DNA of 21,629 bases from a virus: the IMG/VR virus record IMGVR_UViG_3300020723_000030, positions 1 to 21,629 of that record; one strand, 5' to 3'. Made by a program: the position numbers and the translations under genes. Shown here in pieces: positions 5,660 through 12,579 of this stretch (position 1 is its first letter; each line of letters opens with the position of its first letter). The notes under the pieces were generated by a model. That model saw only the letters and a program-made list of their open reading frames with translations, ran no database searches and was not told the DNA's origin.

Positions 5660-6505
5660 ATGTTTACAACATTATCACCTACGGATATTGCTAACTTAGC
5701 TTTAGCAAAGATTGGTGCACAATCTATCCAATCACTTACCGATCTTACCAATCCGTCTGCGATTGTTTGTAACAGTAATTTTCAAATAGCATTTGAATCA
5801 GTAGCTCGTGCTACTCGTTGGAATTGTTTATTAACAACTGCGGTACTAAATGAAGTACCACAGATTCCTTTGCCATCGGTTGCCCCAACGCCTCCATCAA
5901 TACCTTGGGCACCTTATACATCATACGCTGCCAACGTTTATTTATCTTATGGCAACGCCATTTACACTACTGAGTACGCTTACACTTCGACAGGTAATTT
6001 TACTAACGATCTTACAACAGGTGCTCTCGTCCAAGCGGACTACCCAGACTACAATGCGTTCGGGGGGTATCCAGACGGATCCAGCTATCCTAGTGGTTGG
6101 CCTTACGCTTTCGCTCTCCCTAGCGACTTTATATTACTTGATTCAGTAAACCAAGGATCAAACGATGAAACCTATGGTAATATGGATTCAGATGAGTATG
6201 AAATTAACGGTCAGTTAATATTCACAAATACTCAACAGACCTCAATTAAGTACGTATCAAACAATCAAGATACTACACGTTGGGATCCACTTTTCGTAGA
6301 TTGTGTTACTTATAAACTAGCTTCAAATATTGCTACACCATTACGTCAAGATGGCGGTAGAATGGAAGAAGCAATGCTCGCTATTTATAAGCAAACATTG
6401 TCTCATGCTATGACCAAGAACGCAGGCGAAAGATTGCCTGTACGTTTCACTCCTGTAAATTCTTCACGCTTCGTTGCAGCACGCTGGTACTTTATCAATG
6501 GCTAA
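5660..6505 (+). CDS. Tail tubular protein A-like / head-completion protein
   Basis: A 281-residue protein resembling T7 gp11 and P22 gp4-type connectors, which form the ring joining portal to tail tube. Residues 1-60 carry the family start: a 'TDIANLALAKIGAQSI.SLtD' helix, then AFESVARATRWNCLLTTAVL. The closing part resumes at FALPSDFILL (about 151), YEINGQLIFTN (180) and IKYVSNNQDTTRWDPLFVDC (196-215), then a helical C-terminus with ATPLRQDGGRMEEAM. Between them, about residues 79-145, is extra sequence beginning PWAPYTSYAANVYLSYGNAI, another carbohydrate-binding-like module, followed by a Tyr/Pro/Gly-rich stretch. The ATG at 5660 has no Shine-Dalgarno sequence and starts 7 bases after the terminator T-run, so transcription must come from read-through or an unseen promoter. 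The stop overlaps the next start by 8 bases. Confidence 0.78.
   Translation: MFTTLSPTDIANLALAKIGAQSIQSLTDLTNPSAIVCNSNFQIAFESVARATRWNCLLTTAVLNEVPQIPLPSVAPTPPSIPWAPYTSYAANVYLSYGNAIYTTEYAYTSTGNFTNDLTTGALVQADYPDYNAFGGYPDGSSYPSGWPYAFALPSDFILLDSVNQGSNDETYGNMDSDEYEINGQLIFTNTQQTSIKYVSNNQDTTRWDPLFVDCVTYKLASNIATPLRQDGGRMEEAMLAIYKQTLSHAMTKNAGERLPVRFTPVNSSRFVAARWYFING
5894..6030 (+). repeat. Module resembling CBM5/12, copy in tail tube protein A
   Basis: The translated segment has Trp-Ala-Pro-Tyr-Thr-Ser-Tyr-Ala, then Val-Tyr-Leu-Ser-Tyr-Gly-Asn-Ala-Ile-Tyr, equivalent to the first two-thirds of the module seen elsewhere. The closing Trp is not clearly present, so this copy is degenerate or partial. It is followed at 6061-6120 by an unusually GC-rich patch. 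Confidence 0.45.
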
Positions 6506-9500
6506 ATCAATCGACAGCCAAATTAGTTTCGCTGGTGGTGAGTTTAGCCCAAAGCTAGACGCACGAGTTGACCAAGAGAAATATAGAGCAGCATCTAGGC
6601 AGATGGTGAATATGATCCCTTATAAACAGGGACCAGTCACTAGGAGACCTGGCACACAGTTTATTGCTGCTGCTAAATCTGGTTCATATGCAAATACTGT
6701 AGGTGGCGTAACAACGATCACCAATTATGCCACAAGGCTTGAAAAGTTTATCTATAGTCCTAACACAACTTTTATTTTAGAGTTTGGTCACGAGTACATA
6801 CGTTTTTATAGCAACGGTCAGCAAGTCAACGTAAGCTCTGCTCCAGTATGGGCAGATCCTGCTAGTACAATAGTCACCGCAGGTAACTTCAACGTAGGTG
6901 TAGTTTACGTAATTGAATCAATAGGTACTACTAATTTTACATTATGTGGTGCTGCTAGTAATACAGTTGGTATTGCATTTACTGCAACTAACGCAGGTAC
7001 AGGAACTGGTACAGCAGGACAATCTACTGCGTATGCAGCAGGTTCTTATATTACATCACCAACTAATAGTTTAATTTATTATGTTACTATTGCTGGTTAT
7101 GCTCCTGTAGATCCTGTTTATCAGCCAAGTCGTTTTATTCAGCAGACGATTTTAGAAGTACCTACACCATATCAGGCATCATATACGACTAATAACATTG
7201 GTTTAACTGCCTCTCCATATTCAACAGATATTTGGAAGTTAGCTTTCTGTCAGGTTAATGACGTAATGTATATTACGCATCCTGATTATCCAGTTTATAG
7301 TCTGACACGTTACTCAGATACTGATTGGGTAATGAAAGAAGTGCAGTTCTTAACGCCTGCATTGTTAGATCAGAACGCAAATCAGACTACTTTAACAGCA
7401 AGTTCAACCAGTGGTGCTATTACTTTAACGGCTAATGCACCAGCTTGGACTTCATATAACTTTTACGAGGTAGGTAATACTGTTTCTAATGGCGGTAATA
7501 TCTATCAATGTTTAATACAAAACAATTCATCGCCAAGTTTTCCTGCTGATTTAGCTGCTGGTCTTTGGGAATTAGTAACTATATTTCAAGCTCCTAGTGG
7601 TAGCAATCAAGGCCATGTTAATTCTTATTGGCAAATTGCTACACTTCGTAGTTCATCATCTGTTGAAATAGACGCATCAACACCTTCAGCACCGTTTCCT
7701 ATAGGTTATTCTCAGCAAATAGAAATCTATGGTGCTTGGGAAGCACACACGTATGGCGTATGGAACGCACAATTTAATATCGAACGTTCCTTAGATGGCG
7801 GTCAAACATGGGATGCAGTACGTAGCGTATCTGGTGCATCTGATCGTAACGTAGATATTACAGGTACGGCACAAGAACCTGCTTTGTTTAGAATTAATGT
7901 TTTAAGTTCTAGTGCACCTACAACAGCAGGTGCTACAAACCCACGTATCGTATTAGAAGCTGAAGATGGGTTCTTATATGGTTTAGTTCAAATTACAGGT
8001 GTTACAGGACCATATACTGCTACAGCTAATGTAATTCAGCAGCTTTATGATAATGCACCACTAGCTGCATTATGGGTATCTGGTACTGCTTATACTACTG
8101 GTACTGTAGTCAATTATGGCTCTCAAAACTTCGTCTGTATTTCCAACGTTACGAGCAGCACGGTCCCTCCAGCCGACAGCACTCATTGGTCCCCAGAAGG
8201 TCCAACTACAGAATACTGGAGCGAAGGTGCTTGGTCGGACTATCGTGGATACCCACAGGCAGTTGCCTCATATCAGCAACGCATTATATATGCCTCGTCC
8301 TCCTACCAACCGCAACGTATATGGGGCACCGTCACCAACGACATTGAAAATTTCGCTTTAGGTGATCAAACACAGGCTACAGATTCTTTTGCATTTGATC
8401 TCAATGCACCAGGTCGTGGTCCTATTGTTTGGCTTGTAGCACAGAATAATTTGTTTGCAGGATTCTCTGGTGCTGAATGGGTAGTCAATGGTGGTGCAGG
8501 AGCTACAGGTTCATCTACAGGTGGTGCTATTACACCAACATCAATCTCAGCTACAGAACATTCTACATGGGGTTCTATCTTTGGTGTTAATCCATTAGTT
8601 GTAGGTGATGGCGTTTTATTCCTACAACGTCAGGCTAATCAAATAAGGCAGATGTTATTCTCGGTTTATACTGAGAAATACATGAGCCAAAGCCTAACTA
8701 CTTATTCTAGTCATTTATTTAATACAGGAATAGTACAGCTAGACTATCAACCAATGTGGCATGGTCAAAGCGAGCTATGGGCTGTTACACAGCAAGGTCA
8801 GCTATGCGGTATGACCTATGAAATGGAGCAAAACGTATTTGGCTGGCACAGGCATACCACAGGTACTAATAGCAATACTCCTGATTTTAATACGCCTGAC
8901 GTTGGTTTCCAATCAGTAGCTACTGTTTATGGCAAAGGCTATCAAGACGATGAAGTCTGGGTAGTAGCTAATCGCTATACTACACCACCACCTTGGAATA
9001 ATGGCACACGTTACTATTCTAACCGTGATGTTTATGCCTTTAACAACATGGTAAGCTATAACGGCAATAACTATGTTTGTATAGCTCCTGCACCTAATTA
9101 CTCGGTACAATCTAATATATCGCCAGATCACGATCATACTAACTGGTTGGGCGTAACTCCATATACTTATGGACAAAACTACATTGAACGAATCAACCCA
9201 AACAACTGGGAGCAAGAATGGAGTTCTGCACCGAATAACTCAGTGGCTAATGTTAGTGATGCCTTTTACGTGGACTCAGGAATCACAGTCACAAACAATG
9301 TGTCAAACGTGGTTTCTGGCCTTGGGAACCTTGCTGGTCGTTGGGTTGTGGGCTTGGCAGATGGTTATGCTTTTGGACCCATACAGGTGGGTTATACAAG
9401 TTCTGATTATGGAACAATAACCATTCCATACGCTACAAGTCCTAGCGTGGTCAACGTTGGCCTTCCTATTACTTATACGGCTCAAGCTATGCGTTATGAT

Positions 9501-9971
9501 AGTGACGCTAGGGCTGGCAATACTCAGGGGCTTGTAAAGCAAATCTCTGACGTATTTATAAGGGTTTGGAACAGTCTAGGCGGTAACATAGCAAACAAAG
9601 CATCTGGCCCAGCAGCTTGGATTAGCCTACAACCTTACAGCCAAGGTTCACAAGTTAGCTATAATGGGGTCTATTATCAGGTTATAACCACTGGCGTAGC
9701 TAGTGCAGTACCACCGCCTTCAGATCCTACTAATTGGAAGCCTTATGGGGGTTATTTAGCCTTACCAGTACCTATACCTTATGGTAACTTGGCTAACCCA
9801 TTTGCCAGCCCACAGTCTAACTTTATTAGTACACCTACCGATATACGTATAACGCCTCAATTAAACCTAACTCCTGATACTGACCCTATTATCATAGTTA
9901 CAGGTTCTGACGCATTGCCGTTGACCGTATTAGCCGTTATTATTAAGTACGAGGTAATAGCTACGCCATGA
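6498..9971 (+). CDS. Tail tubular protein B / tail stabilisation-like protein with inserted modules
   Basis: A 1157-residue structural protein, long compared with T7 gp12 (about 800). ATG 6498 gives MAKSIDSQISFAGGEFSPKL; an in-frame TTG at 6474 lies inside the previous gene and adds nothing family-like. Core segments of this tail tube/stabilisation family are clear. They include EFSPKLDARVDQEKY and PVTRRPGTQFIA at residues 15-56, LEKFIYSPNTTFILEFG (81-97) and DVMYITHPDYPVYSLTRY (255-272). Further on are WSDYRGYPQAVASYQQRIIY (579-598), IWGTVTNDIENF (608-619) and the C-terminal DALPLTVLAVIIKYEV. Inserted among them are a Gly/Thr-rich 'GTTNFT..GAASNTVG' module (about 128-174) and four carbohydrate-binding-like modules (about 314-360, 523-568, 830-886, 1038-1084). 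The protein is predicted to form the tail tube hub below the connector. It overlaps the previous gene by 8 bases and the next by 4 (ATGA). A GC-rich patch lies at 8120-8345. Confidence 0.8.
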   Translation: MAKSIDSQISFAGGEFSPKLDARVDQEKYRAASRQMVNMIPYKQGPVTRRPGTQFIAAAKSGSYANTVGGVTTITNYATRLEKFIYSPNTTFILEFGHEYIRFYSNGQQVNVSSAPVWADPASTIVTAGNFNVGVVYVIESIGTTNFTLCGAASNTVGIAFTATNAGTGTGTAGQSTAYAAGSYITSPTNSLIYYVTIAGYAPVDPVYQPSRFIQQTILEVPTPYQASYTTNNIGLTASPYSTDIWKLAFCQVNDVMYITHPDYPVYSLTRYSDTDWVMKEVQFLTPALLDQNANQTTLTASSTSGAITLTANAPAWTSYNFYEVGNTVSNGGNIYQCLIQNNSSPSFPADLAAGLWELVTIFQAPSGSNQGHVNSYWQIATLRSSSSVEIDASTPSAPFPIGYSQQIEIYGAWEAHTYGVWNAQFNIERSLDGGQTWDAVRSVSGASDRNVDITGTAQEPALFRINVLSSSAPTTAGATNPRIVLEAEDGFLYGLVQITGVTGPYTATANVIQQLYDNAPLAALWVSGTAYTTGTVVNYGSQNFVCISNVTSSTVPPADSTHWSPEGPTTEYWSEGAWSDYRGYPQAVASYQQRIIYASSSYQPQRIWGTVTNDIENFALGDQTQATDSFAFDLNAPGRGPIVWLVAQNNLFAGFSGAEWVVNGGAGATGSSTGGAITPTSISATEHSTWGSIFGVNPLVVGDGVLFLQRQANQIRQMLFSVYTEKYMSQSLTTYSSHLFNTGIVQLDYQPMWHGQSELWAVTQQGQLCGMTYEMEQNVFGWHRHTTGTNSNTPDFNTPDVGFQSVATVYGKGYQDDEVWVVANRYTTPPPWNNGTRYYSNRDVYAFNNMVSYNGNNYVCIAPAPNYSVQSNISPDHDHTNWLGVTPYTYGQNYIERINPNNWEQEWSSAPNNSVANVSDAFYVDSGITVTNNVSNVVSGLGNLAGRWVVGLADGYAFGPIQVGYTSSDYGTITIPYATSPSVVNVGLPITYTAQAMRYDSDARAGNTQGLVKQISDVFIRVWNSLGGNIANKASGPAAWISLQPYSQGSQVSYNGVYYQVITTGVASAVPPPSDPTNWKPYGGYLALPVPIPYGNLANPFASPQSNFISTPTDIRITPQLNLTPDTDPIIIVTGSDALPLTVLAVIIKYEVIATP
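6879..7019 (+). repeat. 'GTTNFT-GAASNTVG' phage module
   Basis: Residues 128-174 of the tail tube B-like protein read AGNFNVGVVYVIESIGTTNF, then LCGAASNTVGIAFTATNAGT, then Gly/Thr/Ala. This is the widespread small module 'G.Y.I.svGTTdFT.iGAa.N.vG..FtAtgaGtGtGta' found pasted into many phage structural proteins. It interrupts the N-terminal domain of the family. Function unknown; probably surface exposed. Confidence 0.65.
7437..7577 (+). repeat. CBM5/12-like module, tail tube B copy 1
   Basis: Ala-Pro-Ala-Trp-Thr-Ser-Tyr-Asn-Phe-Tyr, then Val-Gly-Asn-Thr-Val, Ile-Tyr-Gln-Cys-Leu, and a closing Leu-Trp-Glu. The spacing matches the other copies. Confidence 0.58.
8064..8201 (+). repeat. CBM5/12-like module, tail tube B copy 2
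   Basis: The clearest copy: Trp-Val-Ser-Gly-Thr-Ala-Tyr, then Gly-Thr-Val-Val, Phe-Val-Cys-Ile, Pro-Pro-Ala-Asp-Ser-Thr-His-Trp. It is closest to the copy in the cement protein (both start WVSGT and end DSTHW). The composition turns GC-rich within this copy. Confidence 0.65.
8985..9155 (+). repeat. CBM5/12-like module, tail tube B copy 3
   Basis: Pro-Pro-Trp-Asn-Asn-Gly-Thr-Arg-Tyr-Tyr, then a doubled middle (Val-Tyr-Ala-Phe-Asn-Asn, Val-Ser-Tyr-Asn-Gly-Asn-Asn-Tyr-Val-Cys-Ile), and a closing Asp-His-Thr-Asn-Trp. It is longer than the other copies by about 10 residues. Confidence 0.58.
9609..9749 (+). repeat. CBM5/12-like module, tail tube B copy 4
   Basis: Ala-Ala-Trp-Ile-Ser-Leu-Gln-Pro-Tyr, then Gly-Ser-Gln-Val-Ser-Tyr-Asn-Gly-Val-Tyr-Tyr, and a closing Pro-Pro-Ser-Asp-Pro-Thr-Asn-Trp. 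It lies near the C-terminus, just before the conserved final domain. Confidence 0.6.
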
Positions 9972-10384
9972 CCATTAGACCTTACAGTTCAGAAGATTAC
10001 AACATGATCAGGTCATGGTGGGAAGTTCATGGTGTTGGTGTTATGCCTCCAGAAGTATTTTTGCCTGCAACTGGTGCTATTGCTGAAGTTGATGGCAATC
10101 CAATAGCAGCAAGTTTTCTTTACTGTTGTATAGGTGGTATTTCAGTAATCGAGTTTACCACAACTAATCCTGTAGCAAAATTATCAAAGGATTTAGTTAA
10201 GGCAGTAAAAGCACTTTATTCTTATTTAGAAAAGATTGCATGGGAAAATAAAAGTCCCTGCATATTATCATTTGTTAAACCTAATTCTGGCGAAGCTAGA
10301 ATAATGGCTAAAACAGGATACCAAGATCTTCAAGGTGAACCACATGTAACATACGGAAAGGCTTTCTCATGCCAGTGCCTCTAG
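9968..10384 (+). CDS. GNAT-like acetyltransferase-fold protein
   Basis: A 138-residue protein with the outline of a GCN5-related N-acetyltransferase. The opening MTIRPYSSEDYNMIRSWWEV is typical of the first strand and helix. GAIAEVDGNPIAASFLYC (about 36-53) resembles the GNAT beta-hairpin 'vae.dg.ivG...l'. SFVKPNSGEARIMAKTGYQD ends in the 'a.k.Gyq' element of the last helix. The acetyl-CoA pyrophosphate loop (Q/RxxGxG/A) is not recognisable; TTTNPVAKLSKDLVKAVKAL occupies its place, so catalysis is uncertain and the fold may serve a structural role. The ATG overlaps the tail tube B stop (ATGA) and the gene overlaps the next by 16 bases, so it is translated with the virion genes. GNAT-like genes at this position are known in other podoviruses; substrates are unknown. 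Confidence 0.65.
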   Translation: MTIRPYSSEDYNMIRSWWEVHGVGVMPPEVFLPATGAIAEVDGNPIAASFLYCCIGGISVIEFTTTNPVAKLSKDLVKAVKALYSYLEKIAWENKSPCILSFVKPNSGEARIMAKTGYQDLQGEPHVTYGKAFSCQCL

Positions 10385-10869
10385 CAGTAACCGCATTAGT
10401 TGCAACAGGTGTAAGTGCTTACGGTCAATACAAAGCTGGCAAATCTGCTGCTGATGTATCTGAAGCTACTGCACGATATAATGCTAATGTAGATAAAGTA
10501 CAGGCACAACAGCTTGATTACAACACGCTGCAAAACATTAGAACTCAAAGACAAGAAGGTAATGTTTATTTATCTAAACAAGCTGCTTCTTATGCAAGTG
10601 CTGGTGTTTTAGCTAATAGTGGATCTGCACTTCATGCACAAATTACCACTGCTGGTCGTTTAGAACAACAGGCACAGCAAATGTATTTAGATTCACAACA
10701 AAAACAACAACAACTCTATAGTGCTGCTGCTATAGGAGTAGCTGAAGGTGAAGCACAAGCATACGCTGATAGAACTGCTGCAAATATAGCTTTAATTGAT
10801 GGTGGTGCTAAAATGGCTTCTATGGCAGCATCTGATATACAATCTGGAATATTTGGCGGTAAAAAATAA
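10369..10869 (+). CDS. Internal virion protein (T7 gp14-like ejection protein)
   Basis: A 166-residue, Ala/Gln-rich, helical protein. The start has a short hydrophobic Ala/Val helix (PLAVTALVATGVSAYGQY, residues 3-20), followed by an amphipathic helical body. ASYASAGVLANSGSALHAQI (about 73-92) is the conserved 'aG...nSGS.l.v' motif of the small internal core/ejection proteins. It is followed by LEQQAQQMYLDSQQKQQQLY and a C-terminal Ala-rich helix with a GGKK end. In T7, gp14 is the smallest core protein and goes into the outer membrane during ejection; the same role is inferred here. A GGAAAGG stretch is usable as ribosome binding site, and the gene overlaps its upstream neighbour by 16 bases. 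It is first of three consecutive ejection genes of increasing size (166, 567, 1710 residues), the T7 gp14-15-16 order. Confidence 0.72.
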   Translation: MPVPLAVTALVATGVSAYGQYKAGKSAADVSEATARYNANVDKVQAQQLDYNTLQNIRTQRQEGNVYLSKQAASYASAGVLANSGSALHAQITTAGRLEQQAQQMYLDSQQKQQQLYSAAAIGVAEGEAQAYADRTAANIALIDGGAKMASMAASDIQSGIFGGKK

Positions 10870-10872
10870 TTT

Positions 10873-12576
10873 ATGGCTTTAGAAATAGTACCAGGCACTG
10901 AAGTACAAACGCAAGCTACAGGGGTTAGAATTGACCCAAGGGCTTTTCGTGAAGCTGCTATGGCTCCTGGTCGCCTTGTTAGTGCTTTAGGTCAAGATGC
11001 TGCTGGAGTATTTCAGCAAGTTTCTGATTCAATGACTAAAGTTGCCACTACAAAACACGTATTTGATTTCACAAATATGTTGGATACGGCAAAAACAGAT
11101 TTTGATGGTAAGTTAATAACTATCCAAGACGGTAAACAATTTAAGCCTGAATTTGATAAATACGCTCAAGATAAAATAAACGCCTATTTCAAGGATCATC
11201 CAGATATGAGTCCTTTTGATAGAAGATTATTGATGCAGAAAGGCGATGCTTGGAAAAATCAATTATCTTCAGAATATAACACTAGAGGATTAATAAAATT
11301 TAGTAATGATACTATTGAATCTGGTATTAAAAGTTCAGTTAAGTTAGCTAATACCTATTCAGACAATAGAGATGAAGGAATTAAAAGAGCATCTGCTCCA
11401 TTGTACCAACTATACAATGATAAATTAATTTCCTCACAACAGTTACAAGATCATTTAGATAAAGTTCCACAACTTGTAGATGAATCTAGATTTGAGCACG
11501 CATTGAGAATGAACGCTAATCAAGCTCAAATGGAAATTAATGATCCATCTGTAGATAAAAATGGTAATTACATTAATTATCCAGGAATTAAAGGCGAAGC
11601 TAGAGAAAGTGCTGCAAGTCAAGCTCAAGCTAGAGCCAATGCACAAACTAAAAAGGCAAATATAGAGGTAACTGATAATATTGATCAGTGGTTAAGAAAT
11701 CCTCAAGGTCCTGCACCATATACACCTGAGTCATTAAAATCAAAATATGTTGATACACATATTATGACACAGTCTGCTGCTAATGGTTATATGGATTTAA
11801 TTAATGGTAGAGTAGATCCAGAAGAAATAAATAAAAGAACTCAATTTTTTTATAATGCTATTAGAAAAATACCTCGTGGTCTTACCGATGCACAATTAGT
11901 AGCCAAAGAAATACAATTAGATCAAGATGGTGAATTTAATAGTTTATCAGCACCAGTAAAAGCTGATCTTAAAAGATTATTAAACAGCAGAAAAACAAGT
12001 CCAATACTTAAACAGCCTTGGAAAAATGATATTTTAAACGAAATTAAAAGTTCTTCAAATACTGGTACTGCTGTTGCACCTGAATTTTTTACAGAAGAAG
12101 ATGCTAAAACTGGATCAACCATAGAAGGTTTAAAAACTGTGAAAGTAAAAAATTATCAAGTGGTAGCAGGTGGTATAGATGCTATGCGTGATGAAAAGAA
12201 AATTCCTAATGAAGTATTACAAAAATTAGGTGCAAAAGTAGGGGAAGAATCAGTTTTTAGAGCTAGATTAGTTAAATTAATGGAAGAAACACGAGATGAT
12301 ATGACAGAAGCTGCTCGTGACTACATGATCGACAATCCAGATGCAGACGTAAAAAAGGTAAGAGATTACGTACATAGTTTAGAAGCAGATAAAATTTACG
12401 ATGCAGTAAATAATCTTTTAGTTCCAAAACAAAAATACTTACAAGAACTAGAAAAGCCTGCACAACAAAAAGGTAAATCTATAACAAAAAATCAATCTTT
12501 TGAAGAAGGTGCTTTATACAAATTTTCTAATGGTGTACAAAAGCGTTGGGTTAATGGTGAATGGGTAAATCCTTAA
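10873..12576 (+). CDS. Internal virion protein (T7 gp15-like position)
   Basis: A 567-residue, mostly helical, soluble protein. The N-terminus (VPGTEVQTQATGVRIDPRAF, then APGRLVSALGQDAAGVFQQV) follows the loose pattern 'P......g.....a......G......l' of middle-sized ejection proteins. The rest is long charged helices with Gln/Asn/Lys-rich stretches and a basic end (KRWVNGEWVNP). I see no lysozyme, protease or membrane segment. In T7, gp15 forms with gp16 the periplasmic and inner-membrane tunnel; gene order and size support the equivalent role. The start has no Shine-Dalgarno sequence and only 3 bases separate it from the previous stop. From here to 17712 the DNA is clearly more AT-rich, with codons ending mainly in A or T. 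Confidence 0.65.
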   Translation: MALEIVPGTEVQTQATGVRIDPRAFREAAMAPGRLVSALGQDAAGVFQQVSDSMTKVATTKHVFDFTNMLDTAKTDFDGKLITIQDGKQFKPEFDKYAQDKINAYFKDHPDMSPFDRRLLMQKGDAWKNQLSSEYNTRGLIKFSNDTIESGIKSSVKLANTYSDNRDEGIKRASAPLYQLYNDKLISSQQLQDHLDKVPQLVDESRFEHALRMNANQAQMEINDPSVDKNGNYINYPGIKGEARESAASQAQARANAQTKKANIEVTDNIDQWLRNPQGPAPYTPESLKSKYVDTHIMTQSAANGYMDLINGRVDPEEINKRTQFFYNAIRKIPRGLTDAQLVAKEIQLDQDGEFNSLSAPVKADLKRLLNSRKTSPILKQPWKNDILNEIKSSSNTGTAVAPEFFTEEDAKTGSTIEGLKTVKVKNYQVVAGGIDAMRDEKKIPNEVLQKLGAKVGEESVFRARLVKLMEETRDDMTEAARDYMIDNPDADVKKVRDYVHSLEADKIYDAVNNLLVPKQKYLQELEKPAQQKGKSITKNQSFEEGALYKFSNGVQKRWVNGEWVNP

Positions 12577-12579
12577 TCT

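Noticed and set aside
6474-6497. TTG start for the tail tube B-like gene
   Set aside because: It lies deep in the previous gene, and the ATG at 6498 begins exactly at the family-like MAKSIDSQISFAGGEFSP.
8072-8361. Two extra + strand frames within tail tube B
   Set aside because: They arise from the local GC-rich patch; the products are low in recognisable structure, and the main frame is strongly conserved there.
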